Shown in pieces: positions 44,895 to 53,650 of a stretch of DNA of 64,000 nucleotides. Below the pieces are notes generated by a model. The model had not been told where the DNA came from. It saw nothing but the letters and a program-made list of their open reading frames with translations, and ran no database searches. Within the stretch, counting starts at the first letter, position 1. Every line of letters starts with the position of its first letter. The stretch spans positions 1 through 64,000 of the forward strand of contig JAZSEA010000075.1 in the NCBI GenBank assembly GCA_045531455.1, in the 5' to 3' direction. Made by a program: the position numbers and the translations under genes. The DNA is from CAG-390 sp045531455. GTDB taxonomy: Bacteria > Bacillota > Clostridia > Oscillospirales > CAG-272.

Positions 44895-45755
44895 ATGAAA
44901 AACATAACTATTACAACAAATTTCAGAGTAGCTGAAAAGGCTGAGATAGCGCGTGCAGCTGCGTTGCGCTTTGCTTCTTGCGGAGCTACAATGATCCTTC
45001 CTAATTATGCTAAAGCGGCGTTTGACGGCATTGATGCAGTAAAGTACGTTGCCCCAGAGAAAGTTTACGACTGCATTGATCTTGCTGTTGTAGTTGGTGG
45101 CGACGGATCTGTACTTGAGGCTGCAAGAAGAGCCGCCCCCAAGGGAACTCCTATTCTCGGTATCAATAAGGGCAGACTAGGATATATGACCGCTATTGAA
45201 GTCAACGAGCTTGAGCTTATCGACGAAGTGATGCACGGCAACTACTATTTTGACGAAAGAGCTATGCTTGACGTAGAGCTTATCCATAACGGTAAGCCGC
45301 TCTATTTCAGCCGCGCGCTAAATGATGCGGTCGTTTCAAACGGATCTATGGCAAAAATCGTAGATATGCAGCTTCTTGCAAACGATAAGGTTGTCGGGAA
45401 TTACAGAGCGGACGGACTGATAGTCACATCTCCTTCGGGATCAACCGCATACTCGCTCGCCGCCGGAGGACCGATTATGGCGCCCAACGTAAGCGCATTC
45501 TGCGTTACCCCTGTCTGCTCGCATTCCTTCAGAGACAGACCTATTGTTTTCTCCGACAGTGCTGTTCTCGAAATAAAGAATGTGTGCGATAGAGAGCCTC
45601 ATCTTTATCTCAGCATTGACGGCAGGATCAATATCAGAATTATGAAAAATCAGTCTGTACGTGTTTCCAAATCCGACAAAACAGCAAAGCTTATAAGAAT
45701 CAAAGAGCATAATTTCTATGCGGATCTTTGCTCAAAGCTTGCTTCAGTTCAATAA
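44895..45755 (+). CDS. nadK: NAD kinase
   Basis: The 286-residue protein has the GGDG motif in VVVGGDGSVLEAARR (about 74), INKGRLGYMT and the RADGLIVTSPSGSTAYSLAAGGP stretch. It makes NADP from NAD. AGGAG lies before the ATG. Its position tlyA-nadK-argR-recN is conserved in Firmicutes. Confidence 0.95.
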   Translation: MKNITITTNFRVAEKAEIARAAALRFASCGATMILPNYAKAAFDGIDAVKYVAPEKVYDCIDLAVVVGGDGSVLEAARRAAPKGTPILGINKGRLGYMTAIEVNELELIDEVMHGNYYFDERAMLDVELIHNGKPLYFSRALNDAVVSNGSMAKIVDMQLLANDKVVGNYRADGLIVTSPSGSTAYSLAAGGPIMAPNVSAFCVTPVCSHSFRDRPIVFSDSAVLEIKNVCDREPHLYLSIDGRINIRIMKNQSVRVSKSDKTAKLIRIKEHNFYADLCSKLASVQ

Positions 45756-45769
45756 ATGCGGGTGATAAT

Positions 45770-46225
45770 ATGAAAAACAAGAGACAAGAGAAAATAGTTT
45801 CTCTCATCACAAGATATGAGATAGAAACTCAGGAAGAGTTGATTGGAATGCTCTGTAAAGAGGGTTTCCAGGTTACTCAGGCTACGGTTTCAAGAGACAT
45901 CAGAGAGCTTAAGCTTACCAAGGTCCTTACAGGCCGAGGTTCTTACAGATATACAGTAGCTTCAAAAAATGACAATGCACCTTCGATAAAATTCAACCGT
46001 GCACTTGTTAATTCCATTATCAGCGTAGATTATGCCATCAACAATATTGTGATTAAGACTTATCCAGGACTTGCAACGGCAGTCGCAACCGGCCTTGATT
46101 CTATAGATTCAAATGATATTCTCGGATGCGTTGCCGGTGACGACACGATCATTATGGTTGTCCGAAGTGAAGAATCAGCAAAAGATCTGAGTGCTCGAAT
46201 CCACGCATTGCTCGATTCCGTCTGA
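45770..46225 (+). CDS. argR: arginine repressor ArgR
   Basis: The 151-residue protein starts at 45770 (GGTG upstream). It has the N-terminal winged helix (RQEKIVSLITRYEIETQEELIGMLCKEGFQVTQATVSRDIRELKLTK) and the C-terminal hexamerisation/arginine-binding domain (NIVIKTYPGLATAVATGLD, ILGCVAGDDTIIMVVR). It probably controls arginine genes elsewhere. It precedes recN by 12 bases. Confidence 0.95.
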   Translation: MKNKRQEKIVSLITRYEIETQEELIGMLCKEGFQVTQATVSRDIRELKLTKVLTGRGSYRYTVASKNDNAPSIKFNRALVNSIISVDYAINNIVIKTYPGLATAVATGLDSIDSNDILGCVAGDDTIIMVVRSEESAKDLSARIHALLDSV

Positions 46226-46237
46226 TAGAGGTCCGAT

Positions 46238-47920
46238 ATGCTGAAATCATTGCATATTAAAAATATGGCGGTCATAAGTGAGATTGAATTTGACTTTTCA
46301 TCGGGCTTGACCGTGTTTACCGGCGAAACGGGAGCTGGAAAATCTGTTATCACAGATTGTATCAAGTTCCTGATCTGTCAAAAGATTGCAAGAGATCTCC
46401 TTCGTACAGGAGAGACAAAGGGACTTGTCAGCGCGGTTTTTTCGGATCTTTCCGATTATACGGTTTGTTCTTTGAATGAATTAGGTTTTGACGTATCGGA
46501 AAGAGAGATCACTCTTGAAAGAATTACTTCTGCCGACGGAAGATCCTCTTGCAGGATCGATGGAAGAGGCGTTTCACAACAGATTATGCGAAAGGTCGGC
46601 AGCCTTTTAATTACTGTTCACGGCCAGAATGAAAGTTTGCGACTTGCAGATGAAAGCGCGAGGTTGTCGTTGATTGATACGTATTCTTCCTCCGATGATC
46701 TTGTGAACGATTATTCCCTTGTCTATGAAGAGTGGGCTGATATCAGACGTCAGATCACAAATCTGATAAGGGACAGCGCGGAGCTTTCACGAAGGCAGGA
46801 TATGCTACAGTTTCAGATCAAAGAGATCACAGCCGCCAAACTCAAGGCGGGTGAAGAGGAATCCTTGGTTGCCGAGCGTTCCAAGCTTCAATCTGCTGAA
46901 AGAATCAAAAAATTCAGCGATTCCGCCGCAAGAACGTTATATGCGAACGAGAAGGGAATTACAGCATCATCAATGGCTCTCCATGCGGCCGAAATGTTGT
47001 CTAAGGTAGCAGACGTTGTTCCCGAATATAATGATCTCGCCGCGAGGCTGAGAAGCTGTACCTATGAGCTTGATGATATTTCTTCCGAGCTTCAGAGAAT
47101 AGCAGTAGAGTCTGATCTGAACTCAGATCCTTCAGCCAGACTTGATGAGATCGAGAGCCGATTGGCACTGATCACACGACTTAAGCGCAAATACGGAAGC
47201 ACTGTGGAAGAGATTATTGACTTCGGTAATAATGCTTCATCGGAGCTTGAGAGAATTGAATCATCAGAGATAGTTATGGATGAGCTTGTTTCCAAGCAAA
47301 ATGCACTTCAGGCGGTACTTGAAGTCAAAGCAAAATCCTTGACAGAAGCACGTAAATCAAACTCGATCAGAATCGAAAAGGAAGTATGCGAAACGCTTCG
47401 ATTCCTTGATATGCCCAAGGTACGATTTTCCGTAACGATTGGCGAAAAAAACGAGTTTTCTGAATCCGGCAAGGATCAGATCGATTTCTTGATCGCTGCA
47501 AACGCAGGTGAACCATTGTTACCGCTTGAAAAATCAGCATCGGGCGGCGAGCTTTCGAGAGTGATGCTTGCTCTCAAATGCGCTGTATCCGAGGCGGATA
47601 AGACAGATACCTTGATCTTTGACGAAGTTGATACCGGAGTATCCGGTAAAACCTCGGGAAAGATCGGTATCAAGTTGAAGCAAGCTTCCGCATCATCGCA
47701 GATTCTTGCTGTTACCCATTCTGCACAGATTGCTTCTCTGGCTCACCATCACTTGCTTGTTTCAAAGTTTGAAAAGGCAGGCAGAACAGAATCACAGGTC
47801 GTTGAGCTTGATGAGGACGGCAGAATAGACGAGCTTGCGCGTATTCTTGGCGGTATCAACGTCTCTGAATCGCAAAGGCTTGCGGCTATAGATATGATCA
47901 ATGAAGGTAAAACTTATTAA
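46238..47920 (+). CDS. recN: DNA repair protein RecN
   Basis: RecN is an SMC-like ATPase acting on double-strand breaks. The 560-residue protein has Walker A GETGAGKS (about 31-38), the signature SASGGELSRVMLALK and Walker B LIFDEVDTGVSGKT, with coiled-coil arms between. AGAGG precedes the ATG. Confidence 0.96.
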   Translation: MLKSLHIKNMAVISEIEFDFSSGLTVFTGETGAGKSVITDCIKFLICQKIARDLLRTGETKGLVSAVFSDLSDYTVCSLNELGFDVSEREITLERITSADGRSSCRIDGRGVSQQIMRKVGSLLITVHGQNESLRLADESARLSLIDTYSSSDDLVNDYSLVYEEWADIRRQITNLIRDSAELSRRQDMLQFQIKEITAAKLKAGEEESLVAERSKLQSAERIKKFSDSAARTLYANEKGITASSMALHAAEMLSKVADVVPEYNDLAARLRSCTYELDDISSELQRIAVESDLNSDPSARLDEIESRLALITRLKRKYGSTVEEIIDFGNNASSELERIESSEIVMDELVSKQNALQAVLEVKAKSLTEARKSNSIRIEKEVCETLRFLDMPKVRFSVTIGEKNEFSESGKDQIDFLIAANAGEPLLPLEKSASGGELSRVMLALKCAVSEADKTDTLIFDEVDTGVSGKTSGKIGIKLKQASASSQILAVTHSAQIASLAHHHLLVSKFEKAGRTESQVVELDEDGRIDELARILGGINVSESQRLAAIDMINEGKTY

Positions 47921-47932
47921 GAGGTGATCGCT

Positions 47933-48097
47933 ATGATGTATTATTATCAGATTTTAAACGCATTGATGCTTTCTCCGGCAACCGGAGACGAAGCTAAGCC
48001 TTGGCTTTGGATAGGCGTTGGTGTTGGAGTGGTCGGACTCGCTGTTGTCTTCTTGCTTATGTCCAAGCGAGATAAGGGCGACGATGATGATGAATAA
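47933..48097 (+). CDS. small single-helix membrane protein (54 residues)
   Basis: This short gene has its own GAGGTG ribosome binding site 6 bases before the ATG (47933; a second ATG follows at once). It encodes an N-terminal MMYYYQILNALMLSPATGDE segment, a hydrophobic helix (about 24-43, starting PWLWIGVGVGVV) and an SKRDKGDDDDE tail. The layout (TGDE, W-rich helix, KR, charged end) resembles the C-terminal anchors of surface proteins, but the positive-to-acidic tail and lack of LPxTG do not fit sortase anchoring. It sits between recN and argS. The function is unknown. Confidence 0.65.
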   Translation: MMYYYQILNALMLSPATGDEAKPWLWIGVGVGVVGLAVVFLLMSKRDKGDDDDE

Positions 48098-48119
48098 AAT
48101 AACAGGTAGGTAGTTAATA

Positions 48120-49838
48120 ATGAAAATATTTAAAAATCAGATTGCAGAGAGCATTTCGAGTATTGTATCGGCTTCTTTTGCCGGTGCACAGCTTTCTGTA
48201 AACGAGATCCTTGATCTTCTCGAGTATCCTGCGGATACCACGATGGGTGATATCGCGCTTCCTTGCTTTAAGCTCAGCAAGATCCTTCGCCGGTCGCCCG
48301 TTCAGATCGCGATGACATTGGCCGAGGGGTTTAACGGCGGTGATGCTATCAAAGCAGAAGCTGTGAACGGATATCTGAACTTCAAGATCGACAGCAACGC
48401 GCTTGCAAACGAAACTCTTAAAGAAGTATTTGCTAAGGGCGAAAAGTACGGCTCTCCAGAGAACGGTTACGGAAAGACTGTCGTTCTTGACTATTCTTCT
48501 CCTAATGTTGCAAAGCCCTTCCACATCGGCCATCTCGGAACGACCGTTATCGGTCATTCGATTAAAAAGCTTCATGAGTTTGCGGGATATAACTGTATTG
48601 GTGTTAATCATCTCGGCGACTGGGGGACTCAGTTTGGTAAGTTAATCGTTGCGTACCGCAAATGGGGTTGCAAGCAAGATATCGAAGAAGGCGGAATTGA
48701 TAAGCTCGTAGAGCTATATGTAAAGTTCCACGCCGAGGCAGAGAACGATCCCACTCTTGAGGATCAGGCGAGAGCTGAGTTTACCGCTCTTGAAGCAGGT
48801 AAAGAGGAGAATCGTGAGCTTTGGAAGTGGTTTATAAGCATAAGCATCGAGGAGTATAAGAAAACCTATGCTCAGCTTGATATTGAATTCGACAGTTACG
48901 CAGGAGAAAGCTTCTATTATGATAAGTGCGGACCCGTACTTGACAAGCTTGCAGATGCAAAGATCACCAAGGTCGACGCGGGTGCTACCATAGTCGATCT
49001 TTCCGAATATAATATGCCTCCTTGCCTCGTTCTCAAGAGCGACGGTTCTACCATTTACGCGACAAGAGACATAGCTGCGGCTCTTTACAGAAAAGAGACT
49101 TATGATTTTGACAAGTGTATCTACGTAACCTCAGCAGGTCAGTCTCTGCATTTTGCTCAGTGGTTCAAAGTGGTAGAACTTATGGGCTATGATTGGTCGG
49201 ATAAGCTCGTTCACGTTCCTTACGGTACTGTTAGCATCAACGGCGCAAAACTTGCGACAAGAACGGGTAACGTAATTCTTCTCAAGGATCTTTTTGCTCA
49301 GGCAATTGAAAAGGTGTATCAGATCACCGGAGATAAAAATCCCGATATGCCCGAAGACAAGAAGAATGAGATCGCAGAGAAGGTAGGCGTCGGCGCAATA
49401 GTATTCTACTATCTTTCCAACAACAGAATCAAGGATATCAACTTTATGCTCGAGGATGCGCTCTCCTACGACGGAAATACAGGTCCATACGTACAGTACA
49501 CGTATGCAAGAACCTGTTCCGTAATGGCTAAGGCTGCACACGTTAAGTATAACGGCAATTACAAAGCATCCACCCCTGAGGAGCATGACCTTCTTAGAGT
49601 AATCTCTATCTTCCCCGAGAGAATCGAGGCTGCTATCGAAAACTACGAGCCCTTCTATATCACAAGATACATTCTTGATCTTGCAGCAGCATTTAACAGA
49701 TTCTATCACAACTGCGGTATCCTTACTGAATCTGATCCCGAGGTTGTTTCTACCCGTCTCGCTCTTACTGCGGCAACAAAATCCATTCTCGGTACTGCTT
49801 TCGAGCTTATCTGCCTGAAGAAGACCGAGCAGATCTAA
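48120..49838 (+). CDS. argS: arginyl-tRNA synthetase
   Basis: The 572-residue class I enzyme has the N-terminal Add-1 domain, SSPNVAKPFHIGHLGTTVIG (HIGH motif near 130), NHLGDWGTQFGK and the DALRD-type anticodon domain at the end. As in most ArgRS the KMSKS region is degenerate (LATRTGNVILL). AGGTAGG precedes the ATG. Confidence 0.96.
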   Translation: MKIFKNQIAESISSIVSASFAGAQLSVNEILDLLEYPADTTMGDIALPCFKLSKILRRSPVQIAMTLAEGFNGGDAIKAEAVNGYLNFKIDSNALANETLKEVFAKGEKYGSPENGYGKTVVLDYSSPNVAKPFHIGHLGTTVIGHSIKKLHEFAGYNCIGVNHLGDWGTQFGKLIVAYRKWGCKQDIEEGGIDKLVELYVKFHAEAENDPTLEDQARAEFTALEAGKEENRELWKWFISISIEEYKKTYAQLDIEFDSYAGESFYYDKCGPVLDKLADAKITKVDAGATIVDLSEYNMPPCLVLKSDGSTIYATRDIAAALYRKETYDFDKCIYVTSAGQSLHFAQWFKVVELMGYDWSDKLVHVPYGTVSINGAKLATRTGNVILLKDLFAQAIEKVYQITGDKNPDMPEDKKNEIAEKVGVGAIVFYYLSNNRIKDINFMLEDALSYDGNTGPYVQYTYARTCSVMAKAAHVKYNGNYKASTPEEHDLLRVISIFPERIEAAIENYEPFYITRYILDLAAAFNRFYHNCGILTESDPEVVSTRLALTAATKSILGTAFELICLKKTEQI

Positions 49839-49871
49839 TCAGAAATTATTAATCAAAAGAGGTATATTAAA

Positions 49872-50603
49872 ATGTCCGGACACAGCAAATGGAGTAACAT
49901 TAAGCACAAGAAAGAAAAGACTGACGCTCAGAAAGCGAAGGTCTTTACCAAGATCGGTAAGGAAATTACCATCGCAGTTAAGGAAAGCGGACCCGATCCG
50001 TCCTCCAACTCTAAGCTTCGCGACCTTATCCAGAAGGCTAAGGCGAACAACGTTCCCAACGATAACATCGAGCGTACAATCAAGAAGGCTGTAGGCTCCG
50101 ATAACGCAAACTACGAAGCTATTACTTACGAAGGCTACGGACCTTCCGGTGTTGCCGTAATCGTTGAGACCACAACCGATAACAGAAACCGTACTGTAGG
50201 TAACGTACGCTCCTATTTCTCGAAGTATCACGGTAACCTTGGTAACTCGGGTTGCGTAAGCTTTATGTTTGATGAAAAGGGTATTATCATCATCAATAAT
50301 GAAGATGGCGATATCGATGAAGATACACTTATGGAAGCTTCTCTTGAGGCAGGCGCAGCTGATTTTATGGCCGACGAGGATATCTTCGAGATCTACACCG
50401 AGCCCGATGATCTTTATGCAGTTTCCGAGGCTCTTGAGGCTGCAGGTTACAAGCTTGAATCTGCCGAAAAGACCAAGGTTCCGCAGAACACAGTTGAGCT
50501 TACAAGCGAGGATGATATCAAGTTTATGGGACTTCTTCTTGAAAAGCTCGAGGATGACGATGACGTCATGAACGTTTACCACAACTGGGAGAACGCTGAT
50601 TAA
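49872..50603 (+). CDS. YebC/PmpR family protein
   Basis: The 243-residue protein begins SGHSKWSNIKHKKEKTDAQKAKVFTKIGKEI and has the middle block YEGYGPSGVAVIVETTTDNRNRTVGNVRSYFSK, both diagnostic of YebC. Members act as transcription regulators or ribosome-associated factors relieving proline stalls; which applies is unknown. Codon use is strongly biased, suggesting high expression. Confidence 0.95.
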   Translation: MSGHSKWSNIKHKKEKTDAQKAKVFTKIGKEITIAVKESGPDPSSNSKLRDLIQKAKANNVPNDNIERTIKKAVGSDNANYEAITYEGYGPSGVAVIVETTTDNRNRTVGNVRSYFSKYHGNLGNSGCVSFMFDEKGIIIINNEDGDIDEDTLMEASLEAGAADFMADEDIFEIYTEPDDLYAVSEALEAAGYKLESAEKTKVPQNTVELTSEDDIKFMGLLLEKLEDDDDVMNVYHNWENAD

Positions 50604-50636
50604 TTATTCGCTTATTATGAGTACAGAGGTTAGCTG

Positions 50637-52076
50637 ATGAACAAGTATAAAAAGCTATTGTCAAATACGCTTATATTCGGCATAGGTACATTCTCATCCA
50701 AGGTGATGGTGTATCTTCTTATGCCGCTGTATACGGCTCTTTTGTCTAAAGCAGAATATTCCACGGCTGACCTTATAACTCAGGCGGCAAACCTTCTTAT
50801 GCCCCTTGCGGCAATCGGTATGTATGACGGAATATTCAGATTTGCTATTGATGCGGGAGAGAAGAAGAAAGAAGTGTATTCCTCCGGAATGGCGGTACTT
50901 CTTCTCGGTAGTGTTGTCTTTACGCTCTTGTCACCGATTCTCTGGCAGTTTGATTATTTTGAAGGTTATAACTGGCTTATCGTTGTTTTTGTTATTACCG
51001 CAAATCTGCAATGCGCAGTTTCTTTCTACGTCCGAGGACTCGGATATACAAAGATGTATGCTTTGCAGGGAATTATCAATACCGCACTCAATATAGCACT
51101 CAACGTGATCTTCCTTGTTTGCTTCGATATGGGCGTTCTCGGATACGTTCTTTCTGTTGTAGTAGCTAATGTATTGGTAACATTGTTCCTGATAGTTGCA
51201 ATGAAGCTTTGGCGCGACTTTGATATAAAGCTTGTGACTAAAGAAACCGTTGTTGCTATGCTGAAATATAGTGTTCCTCTTATTCCGAATACTGTTTTTA
51301 TTTGGGTAAACAGTGTTGCCAACAGATTTATTGTTGCTCATTTTTGCGGAAATGACGTAAACGGACTTTTTGCGGCGGCTTTGAAGATACCTACTGCAAT
51401 TACATTGCTTACTACGATTTTCACCGAAGCCTGGCAGCTTTCTGCGGTCACAGATGCCGATGATAACGGCAGAGGCTCATTCTACAGTTCAGTATTTAAG
51501 AGCTATCTTGGTTTGATCTTTATGGCGGGATCCGCTTTGATCGCACTTTCGAAGGTATTTACGGTGCTTTTGATGGATGCATCCTACTACGATGCGTGGC
51601 AGTATATGCCTACGATGATCATTTCAACCGTTTTTCTTTCGCTTGCAACCTTTATGGGAAGTGTATATCTTGTCAAGAAAAAGAGCGTTATGTCACTTGT
51701 TACTTCTATGACAGGTGCGGCGGTGAATATTCTCGTTACCGTTCTTCTTATTCCCGTATTTGCCGAAAAGTTCAACTTGATCGTTGCTGCACAAGGTGCG
51801 GCATTCGGTTCCATAGCGGGTTATCTGGCTGTCTATTTAATCAGAGCAATTAATGCGCAGAGCTACGTTAAATTCAATACTCAACCCATAAAACTCATTA
51901 TCAACACGCTTTTGTTGGTTATTCAAGCTGCGATAATGGTGTTTGAAATTGAAGGTTGGGTTTACTATCAGATCGCTTTATTTACGGTTATTATTGTAAT
52001 TAATATGAAACCGATTATTGACGGTATTATGCCGATCATCAAAAGATTCATCTTAAAAAAGAAGACAAATAATTGA
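50637..52076 (+). CDS. polysaccharide flippase (MOP superfamily)
   Basis: The 479-residue integral membrane protein has about 14 helices and begins YKKLLSNTLIFGIGTFSSKVMVYLLMPLYTALL, typical of oligosaccharide flippases. It should move a lipid-linked glycan across the membrane. It sits 33 bases after yebC and 15 before the sulfatase; no glycosyltransferases are adjacent. Confidence 0.9.
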   Translation: MNKYKKLLSNTLIFGIGTFSSKVMVYLLMPLYTALLSKAEYSTADLITQAANLLMPLAAIGMYDGIFRFAIDAGEKKKEVYSSGMAVLLLGSVVFTLLSPILWQFDYFEGYNWLIVVFVITANLQCAVSFYVRGLGYTKMYALQGIINTALNIALNVIFLVCFDMGVLGYVLSVVVANVLVTLFLIVAMKLWRDFDIKLVTKETVVAMLKYSVPLIPNTVFIWVNSVANRFIVAHFCGNDVNGLFAAALKIPTAITLLTTIFTEAWQLSAVTDADDNGRGSFYSSVFKSYLGLIFMAGSALIALSKVFTVLLMDASYYDAWQYMPTMIISTVFLSLATFMGSVYLVKKKSVMSLVTSMTGAAVNILVTVLLIPVFAEKFNLIVAAQGAAFGSIAGYLAVYLIRAINAQSYVKFNTQPIKLIINTLLLVIQAAIMVFEIEGWVYYQIALFTVIIVINMKPIIDGIMPIIKRFILKKKTNN

Positions 52077-52091
52077 TTTGGAGAAGTAATA

Positions 52092-53630
52092 ATGGCTGAA
52101 AAAAGACCGAATTTCTTATTCATTCTTTCAGATGACCATGGCGCTTGGGCAATGGGATGTGCCGGCAATAAAGAACTCAAAACCCCAAATCTTGACAGAC
52201 TTGCAGAGATGGGCGTAAGATTCGATAATTTCTTTTGTGCATCTCCTGTGTGTTCTCCCGCACGAGCATCCATTATGTGCGGAAAAATGCCCTCTGCACA
52301 CGGAGTTCACGATTGGCTAGCCAAAGGCAATCTTTCAGATGACAAGATCAATGAAGACCTCCTCAAGGCATATGAAAACGATGATCTACCGTGGTATTAT
52401 ACTTGGGGCAAGAGTCAGATTACCGGTGATACTCCCATTCAGTATTTAGCACCTCACAGAACAATCACGGGTGAGCTTGCAAAGAACGGTTATGAATGTG
52501 CTCTTTCGGGTAAGTGGCATATTGGTGACAGTGCGACTCCTCAGGCGGGCTACACTTATTGGAAGACTATTGCGCTCGGCGGAGATAATTATTTCTATCC
52601 GATGATGCTTGTTGACGGTAAGATCGATATGCTCGAGAATGAATACGTGACCGACGTAATTACCGATAATGCGATCGAATTTCTTGATACCCGAGACAAG
52701 GAAAAGCCTTTTTATCTCTCTGTAAGCTACACGGCTCCTCATTCTCCTTGGTCTGCTTTGCACCACAAGAAAAAATACATTGATATGTATAAGGATTGTG
52801 CCTTTGATTCCACGCCGAATCTGCCTCCTCACAACTGGACAAGATTTGGTAAGATCACACTCGAGGAGTGGAATTCACAGTCTCATCCCGGCATCAGATA
52901 TTCACAGATGAATTATCCTCCGATTCCCGAAACCTGGCAGGAGCATCGCAGAGAAAGTCTTACGGGCTATTATGCCGCAATCAGTGCTATGGACGAAGGA
53001 ATCGGCAAGTTGCTTGACAGACTTGAAGAAGAGGATCTTCTTGAAAATACCGTAATCATATTTACTGCAGATAACGGTATGAATATGGGACATCACGGCA
53101 TTTGGGGCAAGGGCAACGGCACTAAGCCTGTCAATATGTATGATACCTCTGTAAAGGTTCCTGCTATCATTGCTGCACCCGGTAGATTCGAGGGAGGCAG
53201 AGTATCCGAGGAGATGCTCAGTCACTACGACCTCTTCCCGACTATTCTCGAAATTGCAGATGTCGAGAATACGTATGATCCCGAGCAGCCCGGTGCAAGC
53301 TTCAAGAATCTTCTTGAAGGAAAAACCGAGAGAGTACGCGAGAACGTAGTTGTGTTCGATGAATACGGTCCGTGCAGAATGATAAGAAATACCGATTATA
53401 AGCTCGTGCTCAGATACCCGGGGCCCTGTGAGCTTTACGATCTTAAGGCGGATCCTGATGAGTATAACAATTTGTTTGATGATCCTGCATATGAGCAGTT
53501 GATCAATGAAATGACTTCCAGTCTCGATGATTGGTTCAAGAAGTACGTTAATCCCGATTTTGATGGAATAAAAGAAGCTGTTACTGGCGGCGGCCAATAT
53601 GACCGACACCTGTTTGGCGGAAAAGTGTAA
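52092..53630 (+). CDS. sulfatase (Cys-type), cytoplasmic
   Basis: The 512-residue alkaline-phosphatase-fold enzyme has ILSDDHG (metal site), the signature CSPARASIMCG with formylglycine Cys54, GKWHIGD and TADNGMNMGHHGIWGKG. Cys-type enzymes need an anaerobic sulfatase-maturing enzyme (radical SAM), which is not in the window. There is no signal peptide, so it should act inside the cell on imported substrate. GGAG precedes the ATG. Confidence 0.88.
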   Translation: MAEKRPNFLFILSDDHGAWAMGCAGNKELKTPNLDRLAEMGVRFDNFFCASPVCSPARASIMCGKMPSAHGVHDWLAKGNLSDDKINEDLLKAYENDDLPWYYTWGKSQITGDTPIQYLAPHRTITGELAKNGYECALSGKWHIGDSATPQAGYTYWKTIALGGDNYFYPMMLVDGKIDMLENEYVTDVITDNAIEFLDTRDKEKPFYLSVSYTAPHSPWSALHHKKKYIDMYKDCAFDSTPNLPPHNWTRFGKITLEEWNSQSHPGIRYSQMNYPPIPETWQEHRRESLTGYYAAISAMDEGIGKLLDRLEEEDLLENTVIIFTADNGMNMGHHGIWGKGNGTKPVNMYDTSVKVPAIIAAPGRFEGGRVSEEMLSHYDLFPTILEIADVENTYDPEQPGASFKNLLEGKTERVRENVVVFDEYGPCRMIRNTDYKLVLRYPGPCELYDLKADPDEYNNLFDDPAYEQLINEMTSSLDDWFKKYVNPDFDGIKEAVTGGGQYDRHLFGGKV

Positions 53631-53650
53631 TTATTAAAAGGAGGCATATT

